A DNA stretch of 64,000 nt from Aurifilum marmelostoma (GCA_027559495.1 JAMXSV010000003.1:1736001-1800000), one strand, 5' to 3'. Numbered from the stretch's first letter, positions 12,281 through 25,566 are shown. The notes: generated by a model from the sequence alone, not told the origin. Numbers and translations: made by a program.

Positions 12281-12328
12281 CCCCCCCCCCCCCCCCCCCC
12301 CCGCCTCCCCAACAAAAAAAAAAAAAAA
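12281..12328. repeat. C22 tract followed by A15 tract
   Basis: Twenty-two C residues (12281-12302), a short GCCTCCCCAAC spacer, then fifteen A residues (12314-12328). Confidence 0.95.
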
Positions 12329-15300
12329 GATAAATAAAAGAGCATATGTGGAGGTTTGGATGGGACCAGGCACGAGATGAGGTTGCGATGGGTACCGTTC
12401 CTTTGGTTTGCTGGACCGTGCGAAACATTGTAGTCCCGAATTGTAAAAACGTTTCTTCAGCCCTAAACCGATTCCTGCTAGGTTCTGCCAGGTGGCATTG
12501 ATGCTTTTTTGTCCTGAGGTACCACAGTACTTTTGTGCACATTATACACCAAAACAAGAGGACAGAGGAAGGTGGCTGAGAGGGGGCTGCATTGGCTATC
12601 GAATGGCTTGAATGGCTGAAAAGAGGGGTGTGTCCAATGATTTGGGGACTCCAGCTCAGGTGCGACTTCCCACTCAATTGAGCTTCATGAAGCAGGTATG
12701 ACACATATACACCCCTTCCTCCCCCTCCTTCTCTCTTGCTGCTCTGCTGCATCAGCTTGGGCAGTAGCTACCATAGCACTGTAGTAGCTAGTACATGGCA
12801 GCCTTCACCTAGTCTAGAGCTAAATGCCAGCCCTTCCCTGCCAGCACTGCAGGATTGTCATCAGCACGAAAATGAGAGAAGTGAGAAGGTTTAGGATACC
12901 CCTGTGTGCACGCAACAATGCCCATGCCCTTGTACCTTGGTCGGAGTACACAATACCCTTTCCAAGCTGTCGCGGTCAGTATCATCGCACTGACGTATGC
13001 CTGCAGAGCTTAAAGGGCAGTGAGTATGGAGTACCTGTCATATTTTTCCAGCCCTGCAAATTCTGATCATTTTCGACGCACTGGGGTACCGAGGTCCCTT
13101 CTCAGAACAGCTCATGAATTAAGCTTTCGTCACCAGCAACAAGGTTCCAACTGAGGCTTTCGTCTGTGGCGAGCCTCGACCTTCATCTCTCTATCTCCCC
13201 ATCACCGCTCATCAGAGGATGCGCTGTCAATATTGATCATAATTACGGTCATCGATCCGTCAATGCCGCTTTGATAGTAAGAAAGGGGGGGGGTGGTCTA
13301 CTGATGACGACGAGGAATCTGCCATTGCCTGTCTCATGGGGATGGCAACCTCGACCTGGACCAGTGCTCTCTTCTCTTCGCACGACAGGTTCTCCACAGC
13401 TCCCCTTTCCTTTCTTGGACACCGCAGCAAGCACAATGTTGACCTTGACCACCCACCTCGTCAGTTATGGTAGCCAATTCCGGCCACTGAGCTTCTACAT
13501 CCGCCAGCTTATTCCTCCGCACCTTGGGGGTCTGGAGCTGAGGACATCCAGGTGTCAAGCGGCACTCGCCTCCGCTGTGATCTTGTCATTCCCAGGGGCT
13601 TTAATTTCCAGATTTCCTGCTCCCCTGAACGCGGACCTCATATCGACGGATTTGCCGTTTTGGGGGTGGCCCCGCCGACACGCAAGCCACAATGCTGCCC
13701 TGTCCCGTTGGGGTGTGAGAGCGGCTGTTTCATCCTCAGCCCAACTCTGGCTAGTCCCAATTGATTCCTCACGCCAACCCGCCATCTGAACGCAACCCAC
13801 CGTCCGCTACGTACTTACCATGGTACCTCACTACCATGGTGTTAGGTCCTCGTCAGGGACCAGGCTTGGAACCCACGATGCCAGGCTGACCTACTGTGGT
13901 AGTAGCCAATGCTACCGACGGAGATGAGAGACGCTACGACCTTGGCCTGATGCGGAGGAAGAGGGACATGGTCGAGACTTGCCGCAGTGCCCGCAGCGTG
14001 GCCATCTTGGCTCTCTCTCAACTTTATCAACGACGAAGGTACCAGTACACACGCGCGCACACCACACCACACACACGCGCAAGGTGACATGGTTCCAGAT
14101 CGCATCCATCCCTAGCTGCGTGGTCACTGCGCCGCGAGCAGCGGGCACTTGGGCATCTCCCGTGGCTGCGGGTCTGCAGATTTCGGATCAAGGCACGCGA
14201 TACATCCACTAGGGATGTTCCCAAGTCGGGGCCGACGCAACGACGCACACACACCCCTCCGTCTACTGAGTATCTCTCTACTACGGTACACGCACTCACT
14301 TCACCCCCTTCTCTTCTCTTTGTTCTTATCACTCTCCCTTCAGCCCGCCCTTTGGCCCTCACCAAGGCCGTACTCGTAGCGACAGGAGGCAATTTAGGAC
14401 CCACATTCAGGTCGGGCCAGACCCGCTCTTCATCACCGCTCTGCATTAACTGGGTACAGCCCCCATCTCCAAGCTGAGCTCGAGCACCAGGCCTTCATAA
14501 ATTTGTCCAGTTACACAGAAATTATCGAGCAAGAGGACTGGTTTTCATTGTCCGTCGCAAGCGGACGAATGTGACAGCACCACGTCCTGATCCCGGTGAC
14601 CTCTCTTCAGGAGCCGTGTACCCCAAACACAATGCTGACACTTGGTATGTACTATTTAGTGTTGGTACACCTCTGTAAGAAGCAGTGTACACTAGCTAGA
14701 GGGCTGGACGGGTGCTACTTGGGGCACATGCTGTCAGAAAATGTGTTGTCGAGCATCCTGAAGCGTTCTACCTCGGTAGCACGGCTCCCACATCAGCATT
14801 GTGCAAGTCTCATCCGACTGCCGTCACCCAGTTGCTGTGATATGCCACGATCATGCTCATTTCGTCCTGTCCCTAACAAAGGTCCAACGACCAGACCGAG
14901 CGACGTCGTCGTGCAGATTAAGGATGCCGGACCATTAAGATGCGGACTATATGACAAGGCCTGGACGCACCTTACTAAGGCACCTTAAAATGGAGGTGCA
15001 GCGAGAATTGCCCCCACACGCACTGATTAGTTCACGGTGGCCTATTTCTCTTTCCGATTGTCTAGGGATCTACCCTGCGTCTGGAAAGCCCACTTCATTC
15101 TGTGGGCCCCCCCTTTGGGGCCCCATCATAGTCCCTCATCTCCCCTGCCCGAGATCTCAACGGAGGGGGGGGGAGGGGGGCAAAAGGAGGCAGAGAAGGG
15201 CGCGTAGAGGAGCAGAAAGGTGACAGTCCCGCGGGGGGGCTTCACTGCAGCATGGAGGTTCTTTGGTGGTTCTTTTCTCTTCTTTTTCCTTTCAGGTTTT

Positions 15301-16969
15301 CCCCTTCTTTGTGTGTGTGTGTGTTTCTTTTTGGCGGACTGGGGGACGGGAAAGAGAGGTGCGGGTAAAGCCAGGCTCCCTGAACACCTCCCCTCTCTCT
15401 CTTCTTCCCCTCCTACCTCGACCATGTCAGTCTTATTCCGTTCGGTAGCCATTACGGAGCGCATCGATCAGATATCATGGGAGTATTTCCTCTCTGGGGT
15501 CCGGCATGTTCGGTCTAGGCCTCGAATGGAAACTCAACAGCCACATGTCCACATCACCCGTCTCTAGTCAGCAGTGCGAGAAAACTGCCTATACTTCCCT
15601 CCCGCGCGGGTCGCTCCCTGGAAAACAACGGGCCCCTAGTATCTACCTCGCCTCCGTTTAGCGGCCATCTGGTTTCCTCTCACACACTGCTGATGATTTT
15701 CACGCAGCACAGACTCTCTTCATGCCCAAGCCTCGCCCTGGAAGCAAGATTCCAAGTCAGGGGGAGGGGAAGAGGGGGGGGGATTCTGGAGAGGGGGCTG
15801 ACCTGCTCCATCGAGTCAAGGCTCTTGTGCAAGCTGCACTCCTCTTATACGACCGTCCGCAGGACAGTACGTGTCTTGTCTGGGCTAAGGATCTCTCGCT
15901 GCTTATCATTGGCCGTGTGCTGCTACTCTGCATCTTGTTCCTGGCGCTCGCTCTCTCTCGCTCTCGCTGTATTGTTTGCTATAGTAGGCTGCCTTGTTGT
16001 GCTGTGCTGTGCGTGCGGGTCGTGGCTAAATTCGTCTCATTCGAGAAAACCAACCCAAGAACCCTGAGGCCTGATATCGCTCTTTTCGGGGGGGGGCTTA
16101 TTTCCCATTTTTCCAAAGGCTTATTATTATCATTCTCGTCCGAACCCTGGTTGGCATCAATCTCATCTGATACAGGGCGGCTTCCAAATGAAATAACCAA
16201 GGCGCCTTCCTCTCCACCTGTTGTGCCGTCTTTAGTCGATTGTACCTTCCGAGCCGGTCGGAAACAACACGCAGGCGCGCACACACACAGTCGTTCTTTC
16301 TCGTTCAGGATCTACTGCCCACCCATCTTCTCCGCCGCCGCTTTTTTTTTTTTTCCTTTTTTTTTTTCCTTTTTCCTTACCTTACCCTTCGCTAATAATA
16401 TCCGTTCTATTGCCCTCGAGCAACCCTCCCTGTCAGCCTCTGTCACCTGTGGAGGAGCTCGTCAAATCTGCTCCAACCCGGCAGCAGATCATCTCTGGCC
16501 AAGGATCGCCCCCCGTTCGTTCGTCCATCGGGTTGTCGCTCGCACGCAACCTCACTCGACTCGACTCAACTCGAGCCCGCGGCCGTTGCTCCACCCCGAT
16601 GGGTCTGGGCCACCGAGCCCTTGATCAAATCAATACACACACGGTACATTCGACCGGTCGAGCATTTTTCCTTCCCTGGAAAAGAGCTTACCTATTATTT
16701 CGTCCCGTTGTTATGACCAAATGAGGTTGGGTTGGCTCATTTCGACGTTTCATCACACACACGCCCCCGCCCGCGTCCTGACCACTTACTCTTTACCAAG
16801 CTGGCCGCCACCACCAGCTTCCTTGCAGAAAGGTTAATTTCACCACCTTCTTCTCTTGCTACCTTCCCAAACACACACATTTCTTCCTCCTGCTCCTCAC
16901 CCTGGGCTTTGGTGCTTTCACTTCTGCTTTCTTCTTGACAGCAAACTCATGCACTCTCTTCCACACACA

Positions 16970-17130
16970 TACACTTGAGAGTTCTTTTTTTCTTTCTTTT
17001 CCCCTCCCAAGTTGTTTCTCTGTTTTTTCTTTCTTTTTCTGTCTCTCACCTTCTACTACCACTAACAGACATTTGTCTTTTCTTCCTTCCTGCCTTCGTT
17101 CTGATTGACCTCTCGTGTCACTTATTTTTG
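16970..17130 (+). promoter_or_regulatory. CT-rich leader/promoter tract upstream of the Pro/Gln-rich gene
   Basis: Long runs of C and T on the coding strand, just before the ATG at 17199. CT-rich tracts are typical just upstream of fungal transcription starts. The exact start site is not visible. Confidence 0.5.
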
Positions 17131-17198
17131 CTACCTCTTCTTCATTTTACGCTTCGATCTCCCAGAATCTTTGTTTGGCCTTGTATGTAGATGAGAGG

Positions 17199-18940
17199 AT
17201 GCTCACCATCAACAAGCCAGTTCAGTACGGCTACAAGTCGATCCATGACCTTCCCACGCCACCAAATACCTCTCGACCCTCTCCCCCTCTGATGTACCAG
17301 GAGTCTCAGAAACCACTAGCCTTTATCTCTCGAAGCCGCAGTCCGCCCAGTCAACTCATGTCTGGATCTTATCGTGGCTTGCCACCCCCGGCAGCCATGA
17401 GCTCTGGCCAGCCATTGCCTCCCGGATCACACCCACAGCCTACTCCTCCTGGACCATCATCAGTCGGGCAGGGACCTGCGCCCCCGCCCCCCCCCCCCTC
17501 CTCCGTCAGCTTCCCAGGGCCAGCAGCCACAGCAGCAGCAGCAACAGGGCTTGGTCGTGCAGCAGCAGCAGCAGCAACATCAGCAGCAACAGCAGCATCT
17601 GGGCCAGCTGCCTCCACCCCCTGGATGGCAAACCTCGGAAGATGCCATGCGGGCGTGGTTGCATGCGAAGGCTGAAGAGGAGAAGAGGCGGCAGGAAGAA
17701 GAGCGCACCAACCAGGAGCGTTTCCGCCTCGAGCAGCGAAAGACCGAGTTTGAGATCCTGCGAGCCTCGCTCCAGGGCGGTATCCCACCGCCCATGGTCC
17801 CAGTGGTGTTTGCTGGCATGGGCGGGGCGACCCTCCCTCCTGCTGCTCTGGACTGGGCACAGCAGTTCGCGGCGCAGGTGCACCAGCAACAGCTCTTGCC
17901 CGGTCCCGCGTCCCCAAGGCACCGGAGCGATTCTCACCCACAGGCTTATGGGCACTACCATGGCTCTGGAGCAGTCCCTTCGACTCCTGGGTCTGGGCAG
18001 GGTGTGCACGGCAGCTTCGTGGGAGGCTATCCTGCTTCGCCTCGGACCCGCGGGTACACCGTACCTGCGTCCGGCAGCCGCCCTATGGCTGGAGGATCCG
18101 GCCTGTCTAGCTTGAACACCAGCGTTCTCCCGAGCTCCGGCAGCACAGTGGCGTCGCAGTCGCACCCAGGTGTTGGCGCAGCGCAGCAGCAGGAGTCCCA
18201 GCAGTCGCCGTCCATCTACTTCCACATGTGGCAACCTCCCTCGAGCCAGACCAGAGAGTCCGGCTCCAACCAGCCATCAACCCCATCTGGTGTGTTAAAA
18301 TCCAAAGCTCGATCTTAGAAAGAGAAAGAAAGATGAGGGGGGGGGGGCCGCAAAAGACAAGAGACAACCGGTGGGCTAACGTGGATTGTTGTTTCAACAA
18401 GCAGTAGGGGAATCACCACGGAAGCGCAAGGCGGCGGGACCACAACAAGCTGCACCACCACCGAGCACGCAGCAACGCTTCAGGTCCCCACCCTTCTCGC
18501 AGAACACTGGCGGCTCGACAGTCTCGAACCCCCCGCCGGGACGACGAAGGGGACACTCGCGTCAGACGAGCGACGGATCGACGACAACTTACAGGCGTGG
18601 CCGGGCTGAAACGATCGGCTCATCCCGTGGCATGTCACCTCTGTCCAACTCGGGGACTGTCGCGGCGGGGAGGGAGGCGGCAGGAACACCGGCAGAGCCG
18701 TCTTCATTCAACCAACCGCCCACAGCGCAGACACGCAACGTGGCACACTCGGTTTCTTCCTTACTTTCATCGGACGACCCTTCACAGCATTCGGCTCACT
18801 ACCAATCTGCTCAGGCAGCAGACCCGAGAAGCCAGCCAGCCAGGGCAGAGTCCCAACAGGGCTCACCACACTTACCAGAGGAACGATCGCGAGTCGGAGG
18901 CGCAGGACCAGCAGCTCCGCGGGAACGAAGGGATGAATGA
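17199..18940 (+). CDS. Conserved fungal Pro/Gln-rich protein of unknown function (frame broken in a poly-C run)
   Basis: Exon 1 is 17199..18289, the intron 18290..18407 (GTGTGT...TAG), and exon 2 18408..18940. The product is about 540 residues. I do not recognise a named family. The start MLTINKPVQYGYKSIHDLPTPP is followed by Pro-rich sequence and a Gln block (QQPQQQQQQ, QQQQQQHQQQQQH). Next comes a short charged coiled-coil candidate (SEDAMRAWLHAKAEEEKRRQ) and the segment LRASLQGGIPPPMVPVVFAG. After the intron there is a basic GESPRKRK stretch, possibly a nuclear localisation signal, and Ser/Pro-rich low complexity. The composition and long leader suggest a regulatory protein, which is inference. 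The frame changes in the C12 run at 17487-17498, where one C appears extra, and the Gln block is only read after that shift. The C-terminus is uncertain because another frame runs open to 19067. Confidence 0.65.
17530..17600 (+). repeat. CAG/CAA trinucleotide repeat coding polyglutamine
   Basis: CAG and CAA units encode two Gln tracts separated by GLVV. They are Gln codons only in the frame that follows the poly-C shift. Confidence 0.85.
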
Positions 18941-21900
18941 GTACCGAGCACCGAAGTTCAACGACAAAACAGACTTACATCTTCGATTCGACCGAACAGG
19001 CAGATTTCGAGCGTTGTTGGGGGATGGAGGCTGCACCATAGGCAGCCTACACAACGCAGGGGAGTGATGCCGAGCACATCTTTTTCTTGTTGCAAAATTC
19101 ATTGACCGAGCAATATCAGCTGGCAAGGAGCTTCCGACGACGTCATCTCTGTCTCTCCCCTTTTTTTTTTTTTTTTTTTTTTTTCTTTTTCTTTATCTCT
19201 CTTCCTTCTTTTCCCTGGGCCAGACTCTGGCCGATTTTCCCTTAGGACCCGTCCATGGTCAGGGGTTTTTTGGCGAGCCAACTTTCATCTTGGATTCTTC
19301 ACCGCCGAGCTGGTAAGCTGCGGAACAAGCCGACGCTTGCTTTTTCATCTCGGCTCATACCATTCGAGGTTCATCGACGTGCTTGTTTGAGCGTTTCATC
19401 ATAGGGATCAGGGCTACCTCTATACTTTCTTCTTCTTCCTTTTCTTCTCTTTACGGCGGTTTCACTTTGTGCCTCAAGCTGGCGAACCCTAGGAATCCCG
19501 GTTTTTTTTTCTCCTTCTCGTTGAGATATTTTCTCTTCTACACCATCTCGAAACTCGAGAACACCTTTTTTTCGTCTCGGCGAGCTTTTAACTGTTTTCA
19601 CTTCTTTCGCCCTGTACCATGTCTCTTTTGGGCCCGACTTTTCTTTCAATGTGTATATCAGATGGCAGGAGGCATCTACGGTGCATGCCGATGGAACGTC
19701 ATGTATGAATCGGACAAGGCGGACCAAAAATATGAGGAAATTTATATTCTGGACAAAAAGCTTCAACTCGCTGGGAGGGAGGGAGGGAGAGGGATGAGGA
19801 GGAGAGGAACGGAAGGGACGGAAGCATGGAGAATTCAGCGTACGAAACATATTCATCTACTCAAGCACAGGAGTGGCAAGGGCTTTCTCTAATGATATAT
19901 GGCCCCAGCATTGGAAAGGGGGCGGGGGACGGTATCAAGGGGTGGGCGGCCTGCATCATTCAAGGAAAAACCTTTGCCCGGCTTATTATTGCATCTTTGC
20001 TACCTATCCTTTAGTTCTTTCTTCATCTTTCAGGTCAAGCTGGATCCATCTAGCTTTTGGCGTACACAACGTACCTCAAGATAACCGAGATGATATAGGA
20101 AAAAACAAGAAGGTAACACTTAGAAAACTCGTATTTTGGAAATACCGAAGTATTTCAGTGCTGGAGCAGGACTTATTTCGCTACTGGGCGTGATTAAACT
20201 TTGGCGATACTTTTCCATACCGCACATTTACTCTGCCTCATTCAACCATAGTGGCGATGATCTAGCAGGGGAGTGTTCTAGTGTGAGACTCAGATAACGG
20301 ACGACTCTCCCGCTGCGAACTTTGGTACCATGAACAGACGACGGCCTGTAGTTACTGTCACCGTCACGTTGCTGCAACAAATTTTTGCAACTAGCAAGGT
20401 AATGAACATTGAAATTGCTCTCAGGTACGTCATCATTCCAAGGCAATACAAGACCAGTTGGGAAAGAAAGCTCCTTCCTCCGCTTAACGTTTGGATTTCT
20501 GTTTGCTTTCCCCCCAAGCTCTTCCCAAACCCCCGAAATCGCCACGACCATGTCCGTTCCCGCGGAGATCGACTGACCGACTGGAAATGTGAGAGACTAA
20601 TACTACTATCCCTACGGCAGGTGCCCTCTCTTGCCTCCATGATACTCCAACCTTATCTGTATTGTATGCCTTTGACAGGAAGAGGGGGGGGGGGAACACG
20701 GCATAGCGTGTTGTGTGCTGGCTGTCATAGCGAGCTACCTGGTACATGTATGCTCCTGAGAGGAAGGGCTTCCAGAGACTGGGATGGGGGGAAAATCTCC
20801 CGAGGACTTATCAGCATCAGTCCAGAACAGAGTCGCTTGCTCCTTGGTGTACCGTTGGGGAGGGGGTGGGGGGGGGGGGTCTCTGTTTGGTTTCCTTTGT
20901 ACGAAGAGATTCGAGCTTTTAACCTTCTCTTGACACGACATTAGGTATGGCGGAGAAGTCTACGTCGTCGTAAATAGGTATAGCGCGGTCGAAGAAGGAA
21001 CATTGACATGTTTACTGTGCTGCTTACTTATACTTGATGGTGATGCAAGTGAGTCTGCATAACTATACGAGTATAGTTGATAGACCAAACTTAACGCACA
21101 ACGATGTGGAATTTACTCTTCTGGGCGCAAGCACAGAACGTAGAGCTTGCTGCTGTTGTTATCGAGGACGGACCGCCAGACTGCACTCGAGCGAGCAGGC
21201 AGAGGGTGCTCGGAGCGGCAACAGTGCAGGGTGTCGTTCCCGTGTGCTTGATCGCTTCAGCCCTCTAGAGCTACTGCTGTATTGTTTCCGATATAGTCGT
21301 TTTGTGTCAAAATCCCGTCCACCATTCCCATCTTTGCTCGCTCTCCCTCCTGTTTAGATTATATGTATACACACGAGGTATATACACCTACACGCGCACC
21401 CGTCCCCAATAGTCTACGTACAGTACGAAGTCACAGGCGCGCCACACCAACAGACAAAGCAACCCCTACCTCCCTTGCTCTCATGACAACTCACAACTCA
21501 TTTACTCAAGAGCAAAGCGAAAAGGATCAAGCACAAACTTCAATCATATATCACCAAACCACATTCAACAACTCCCGCCAAACAATAAGAGAAAAAAGAC
21601 AAAAGAAAAGAAAATGCCAAGGCACGGGCCGTTCCGAGACACAAAAGCGGGACTAAAATCTCATTGGCCCCGCGGCCTGTATCGCGTCCGCTTTGGGTAG
21701 GCGCCTGGGGGTGTGCAAGCAAAAAGCTGGGAGCGGCCAAAAAGTCCCCCTCCCTCCTCCCCGGAGGAAAAAAAAGGGGGGGGGGGGCGGGCGAACATAT
21801 TGCTTGGTTTCTTCTCATTTGTGACAAGAGGGAGATATCTGGATGTGGTTTTTCTTTCTTCTTTTCTTCCAAAGGCAAAGTTTGCGTTCAATCAAGCCAT

Positions 21901-22686
21901 CCTTCTTTTTTGAGGGTTCTCTTTTTCCTTCTTTGGCCTGCGCGTTCGACGACTGGAGGAACATCATGTTGCTTGGGGTGTTCCTGATCCCAATACTCTC
22001 GGATTTACTACTGGTGCACTGTCCTGCCTTGGTCCGGTGGAATCCATCTCCCTGATTCGAATACAACCGTGAAGGGGCCCCTCTGCTCTACGCCCTAGGT
22101 ATGTCTACATTTCCATCGCGCTTCACTGCTGCCGCCGCGTCCAAGATACGTGACTCCCACTCATTGTTAGTAAATCCAAGGCATGATCACCCAGTACGAT
22201 GAGCACACATCACATGATTTCGAAACAATTCCATTGTTTTTTTTTTCTTTCTTTCCTTGTGCATCCTGAGCACATTTGATTATCTTTGCTAAACCCTCTC
22301 CTTACCAGCCTGCCTGTCCTGTCCTGTGCCCTCCCAGAAATGTGAAACGATAACAATAAGTCGAGCCTTGTCTGGACCAATCTGGCTCATAAAGAATTTG
22401 GAAACTTGGGGGGTATGGTGATATCGAAAGGAAAAAAAAAAGGCGCGGGGTGGGGGTATATTGTAAGTCGTTAAGAAAAGCAGTCTGCATAGCCTATCCT
22501 ATACTTGTTTCTTTTGTGCCTCTTGAAATCAAAACAGAGCGGCTGGTGACAAAGGAAAATCGACGACGACAACGATGATGATGATGGTGGTGGTAAGCCC
22601 GAAGGGCCAGTATTAGTAGTAGAAGGCTCAGAGTGATGATGTAGTGGTAATGGCCAGCATGAGAGCACATGGGTGGCGTGCGATCC
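18941..22686. other. Intergenic, convergent 3' regions
   Basis: This is 3.7 kb between the Pro/Gln-rich gene (+) and the TBC gene (-), both ending here. It contains a T24 tract (19161-19184), T-rich stretches, and G runs near 20683 and 20867. Small frames have no recognisable features. Confidence 0.6.
19161..19184. repeat. Poly-T tract (T24)
   Basis: Twenty-four uninterrupted T residues downstream of the Pro/Gln-rich gene. Confidence 0.95.
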
Positions 22687-25532
22687 CTAACTTCGTCCGG
22701 CTGAGCTCTGTGTTTCTTTGCTACCCCCGGACGCAAACAGATCCGGTATCTGCACGCAGGACTTGAGGCGCTGGGCGAGCAATTTGGTATACACATCGTC
22801 GTCCTCGTCATCCGTCGGGTCGACTTCGGGGATTGTTGAGAGGTTCTACCCCTTCTTTTTTCCTCGATGTGTGTTCCACTCGGCCCTTACGAGGTTGATG
22901 AACTTGTCCTCGTCCTTGACCTCCTGGAAGGATGTCAGTCCCTTCATGACATTTTCGAAATCGCCGTCGATGATCACATCTCTGTGCATGTCAATTAGTG
23001 CTGCGGCCGTCGCATGGATGATGTCGAGTCCGTCAAAGATCAGGTCGCTGTCGGCGTCCTTGGCCTGCTCCTTCTGCTTCTCTTTCCCGCTGCCCGGATC
23101 GCGGTCTGGCGGACAACCACCAAGCAGAATGAACACGTCCCAGACCCGCAGCTGGACGGGGAAGGGTATCGACAGGTTGAAGAGCGTGAGGTACCAACGC
23201 GTGCCGTAGGCCGTGGGGTCGATGCCAAGATCATTCTTCAGACGCTTCGTTAGCGGCCCATTTGGCTGCATCAAGGAGGCCTGACCGGCTAGGGCGGCAG
23301 TGTGTATAGACAGACAGACTTACGAGTTTCTGGGAGATTGGCTTGCCCTTGAGCCAGTACTTCTCCAGATCTTGCAGCGCGATCATGAGCCCACCAAAGC
23401 CATGCTGGTAAAGCCGCTTGAGGCCCCGGAATTGCCACAGCCAGACCAGCATCACAAAGCACCGCTCTTCGTCGTAGTAGCACAGCAGAGATGCGGCCAG
23501 CGCAGCCATGCCCTGCACGTACCCCGTGTCTGGGAAGTATAGAGACAGTGCGTGGAGGACGCGGAAGAGCAGTCTCTGGCCGCCTCGGTATCTCTTCCGG
23601 AACATGATGTGCCTGTTGATGGTCCTCGGCACGTCCAGGTCGATCTGCACATCATCGGAAGAGCTGACCTCCTGCAGGCTGTGGAACTGGGCGATGAGCT
23701 CATGGTCCGTCACCTCAGACTGGGCCTCCCTTGCGCTGGCTGCCAGGAATGAGTACCATGCCGAGGAGCGCCAGCGGTCGGGGATGCCCTTCCAGGTCCG
23801 CTCGATGAGCTTGGGGCTCTTGGTGTCGAACTCGACCTCGACGCCCTCGATCTCCAGCCGGATGTGGTCGCCGGTGGCGCCCTTCTTGGCCCTCTTATAG
23901 ACCTTCTCTATATCACAGGTGGCAAATTTGTCGCCCTTATTGTCAGTTCCTCGGGTGACCATCTTGGCCATGTTCTGCCACTTCTCTGTCCTCCTGGCCT
24001 CCCTGTCCTGGGCCGCCTTGATGGCCTGGGCGCTCTTCTGGTCGTCCTCGGCCTCGGCCAGGGCGGGTGGCAGCGATAGCATGTCGGCAGCAGCATCAAT
24101 GATCTTCCTGTCTCGGTTGTGTGGCAGCATGTTGGCGGCGCTTCGGATGCCCGACCTCACGGACAGTCTAGAGCGCGTCGACATCTCCGACGTCTGGGTG
24201 TTGAGCGACCGTGCCGACAGCTTCCTGCTAGGTATTCTGGAGAGCCCCTGCGACAACGGAGGGCCCCTCGGTCTCTTAGTCAACACGTTGCGCCCGTTGC
24301 GCCTTCCATAAGATGTATGTAGCGAGCGGGTCTCGGCGGGCACGCTTGCCCTGGACGCTGGCCGCGCAATCCCCGGCTGGATGAAGCCATAGCGATCGAC
24401 ATCTCCGCCCCGGACGTCCTCCCAGTCCTCGATACCGCCGGCGAGCTCGAACTCGTTGCGGTGCGCGCTACCTCGTGGCGATGGCAGCGAAGTTACCGAA
24501 AGCGGGGAATTCGGTGAGAGGTACATAGCCCGGACGCTTTTCCGGTTTTCTCTTGTTGGCCTGTTTCTGTAAGAGGGGGAGAAGAGAGGGGAGAGAGTTA
24601 CGGGTTAGCCAGGTCGTCATCAGAACAAGTTTTCTTTGTTTTTTTTTGTGATGCAAAAAATGGAATTACCAAAGGAAAACCATACGCGATGTTGTCGTCC
24701 CCATCGGATGGAACCTCCTCAGGAGGCTCCAGGCGCTCACCAGACTGGCGGGCCGGGGCTCCATCTTCCCAATGAATCAATTCGCCGGATTCGTAGAGCG
24801 ATCTCACCTTTTGTGATTCCCTCTCTGTATCTTCCGACACCACACGGATGTCTGGCAGCGATGACTTCTTGGTGTGGCGCCTCCAGCCGTGCCTCCCCTC
24901 GGGCTTCTCAGCAGGCTTGTTGAGCTCGGCCGGGCCTTGGTGAGGCGGCGACACGGGGGCGGCTGGGGCCGCACGCGGAGACAGGAACTTGCCCATGACG
25001 GTGGCGACAGGAATGGGGGCAGGGTCGGACACGGAATCGGCGGCGGGGTTCAGCAGCAGCAGCGGCGGCGGCGGGGGCGGCGACGGGCTATGTGCGCCGA
25101 TAGCGCGCTTGCCTCCAAAGTAGACGCTGCCCCTTCTCGAGAAGTTGAGGCTGTCGAGGTCGTCGTCGTCAAGGAGGCTCCCCAGGGGGATACTCGTGTT
25201 GATGGTGGGCGCGAGGTCGTCGAACAACAAAGAAGAGGCCCTGTCGGGGTGGTCCCCAGAAAGGGGTCCAGGGTCACTGGATGGCGGAGATTGGCTGTCA
25301 TTGTGACCAATCTCGCGGCTGGCAGGGTCGGGCATATTAGGCGAGAAGGGTAGCTGGCGTGGTGGGGTATTGTCCATCGACCCTGCTGAACGGTGGTGGT
25401 GGGACTGGCGGGCCTGGGACGGGGGTTCAGAACGGGCCTGGACCTGGACCTGGGCGTGTGGAGGAGGCGGAGGAGGGTGGGTGGGCGCCGGGGCTATAGC
25501 AGTAACAGTAGCAACAACAGAAGAAGAAGCAG

Positions 25533-25566
<34 letters not shown>

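Larger units (their letters stand above)
6653..17198. other. 10.5-kb region without a supportable gene
   Basis: I see no conserved domain, no coherent exon chain and no tRNA on either strand. Open frames up to 300 codons (for example 15722..16624 + and 8245..8913 -) have no family features and are rich in low-complexity residues. The region holds a T24 tract (6744-6767), a C22/A15 tract (12281-12328), a palindromic pair at 13817-13842, GT-rich repeats near 9400 and 15312, and many G/C homopolymers. The last 1-2 kb probably serve as promoter and leader for the Pro/Gln-rich gene. Confidence 0.6.

Noticed and set aside
15722..16624. 300-codon plus-strand open frame
   Set aside because: Composition is low-complexity (poly-Phe, Ser, Arg), no homologous motif, and it sits in the likely leader of the downstream gene.
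23231..23334. Read-through of the 43-nt TBC intron
   Set aside because: It adds residues not typical of the family and stops before the conserved LGIDPTAYGTRW segment.
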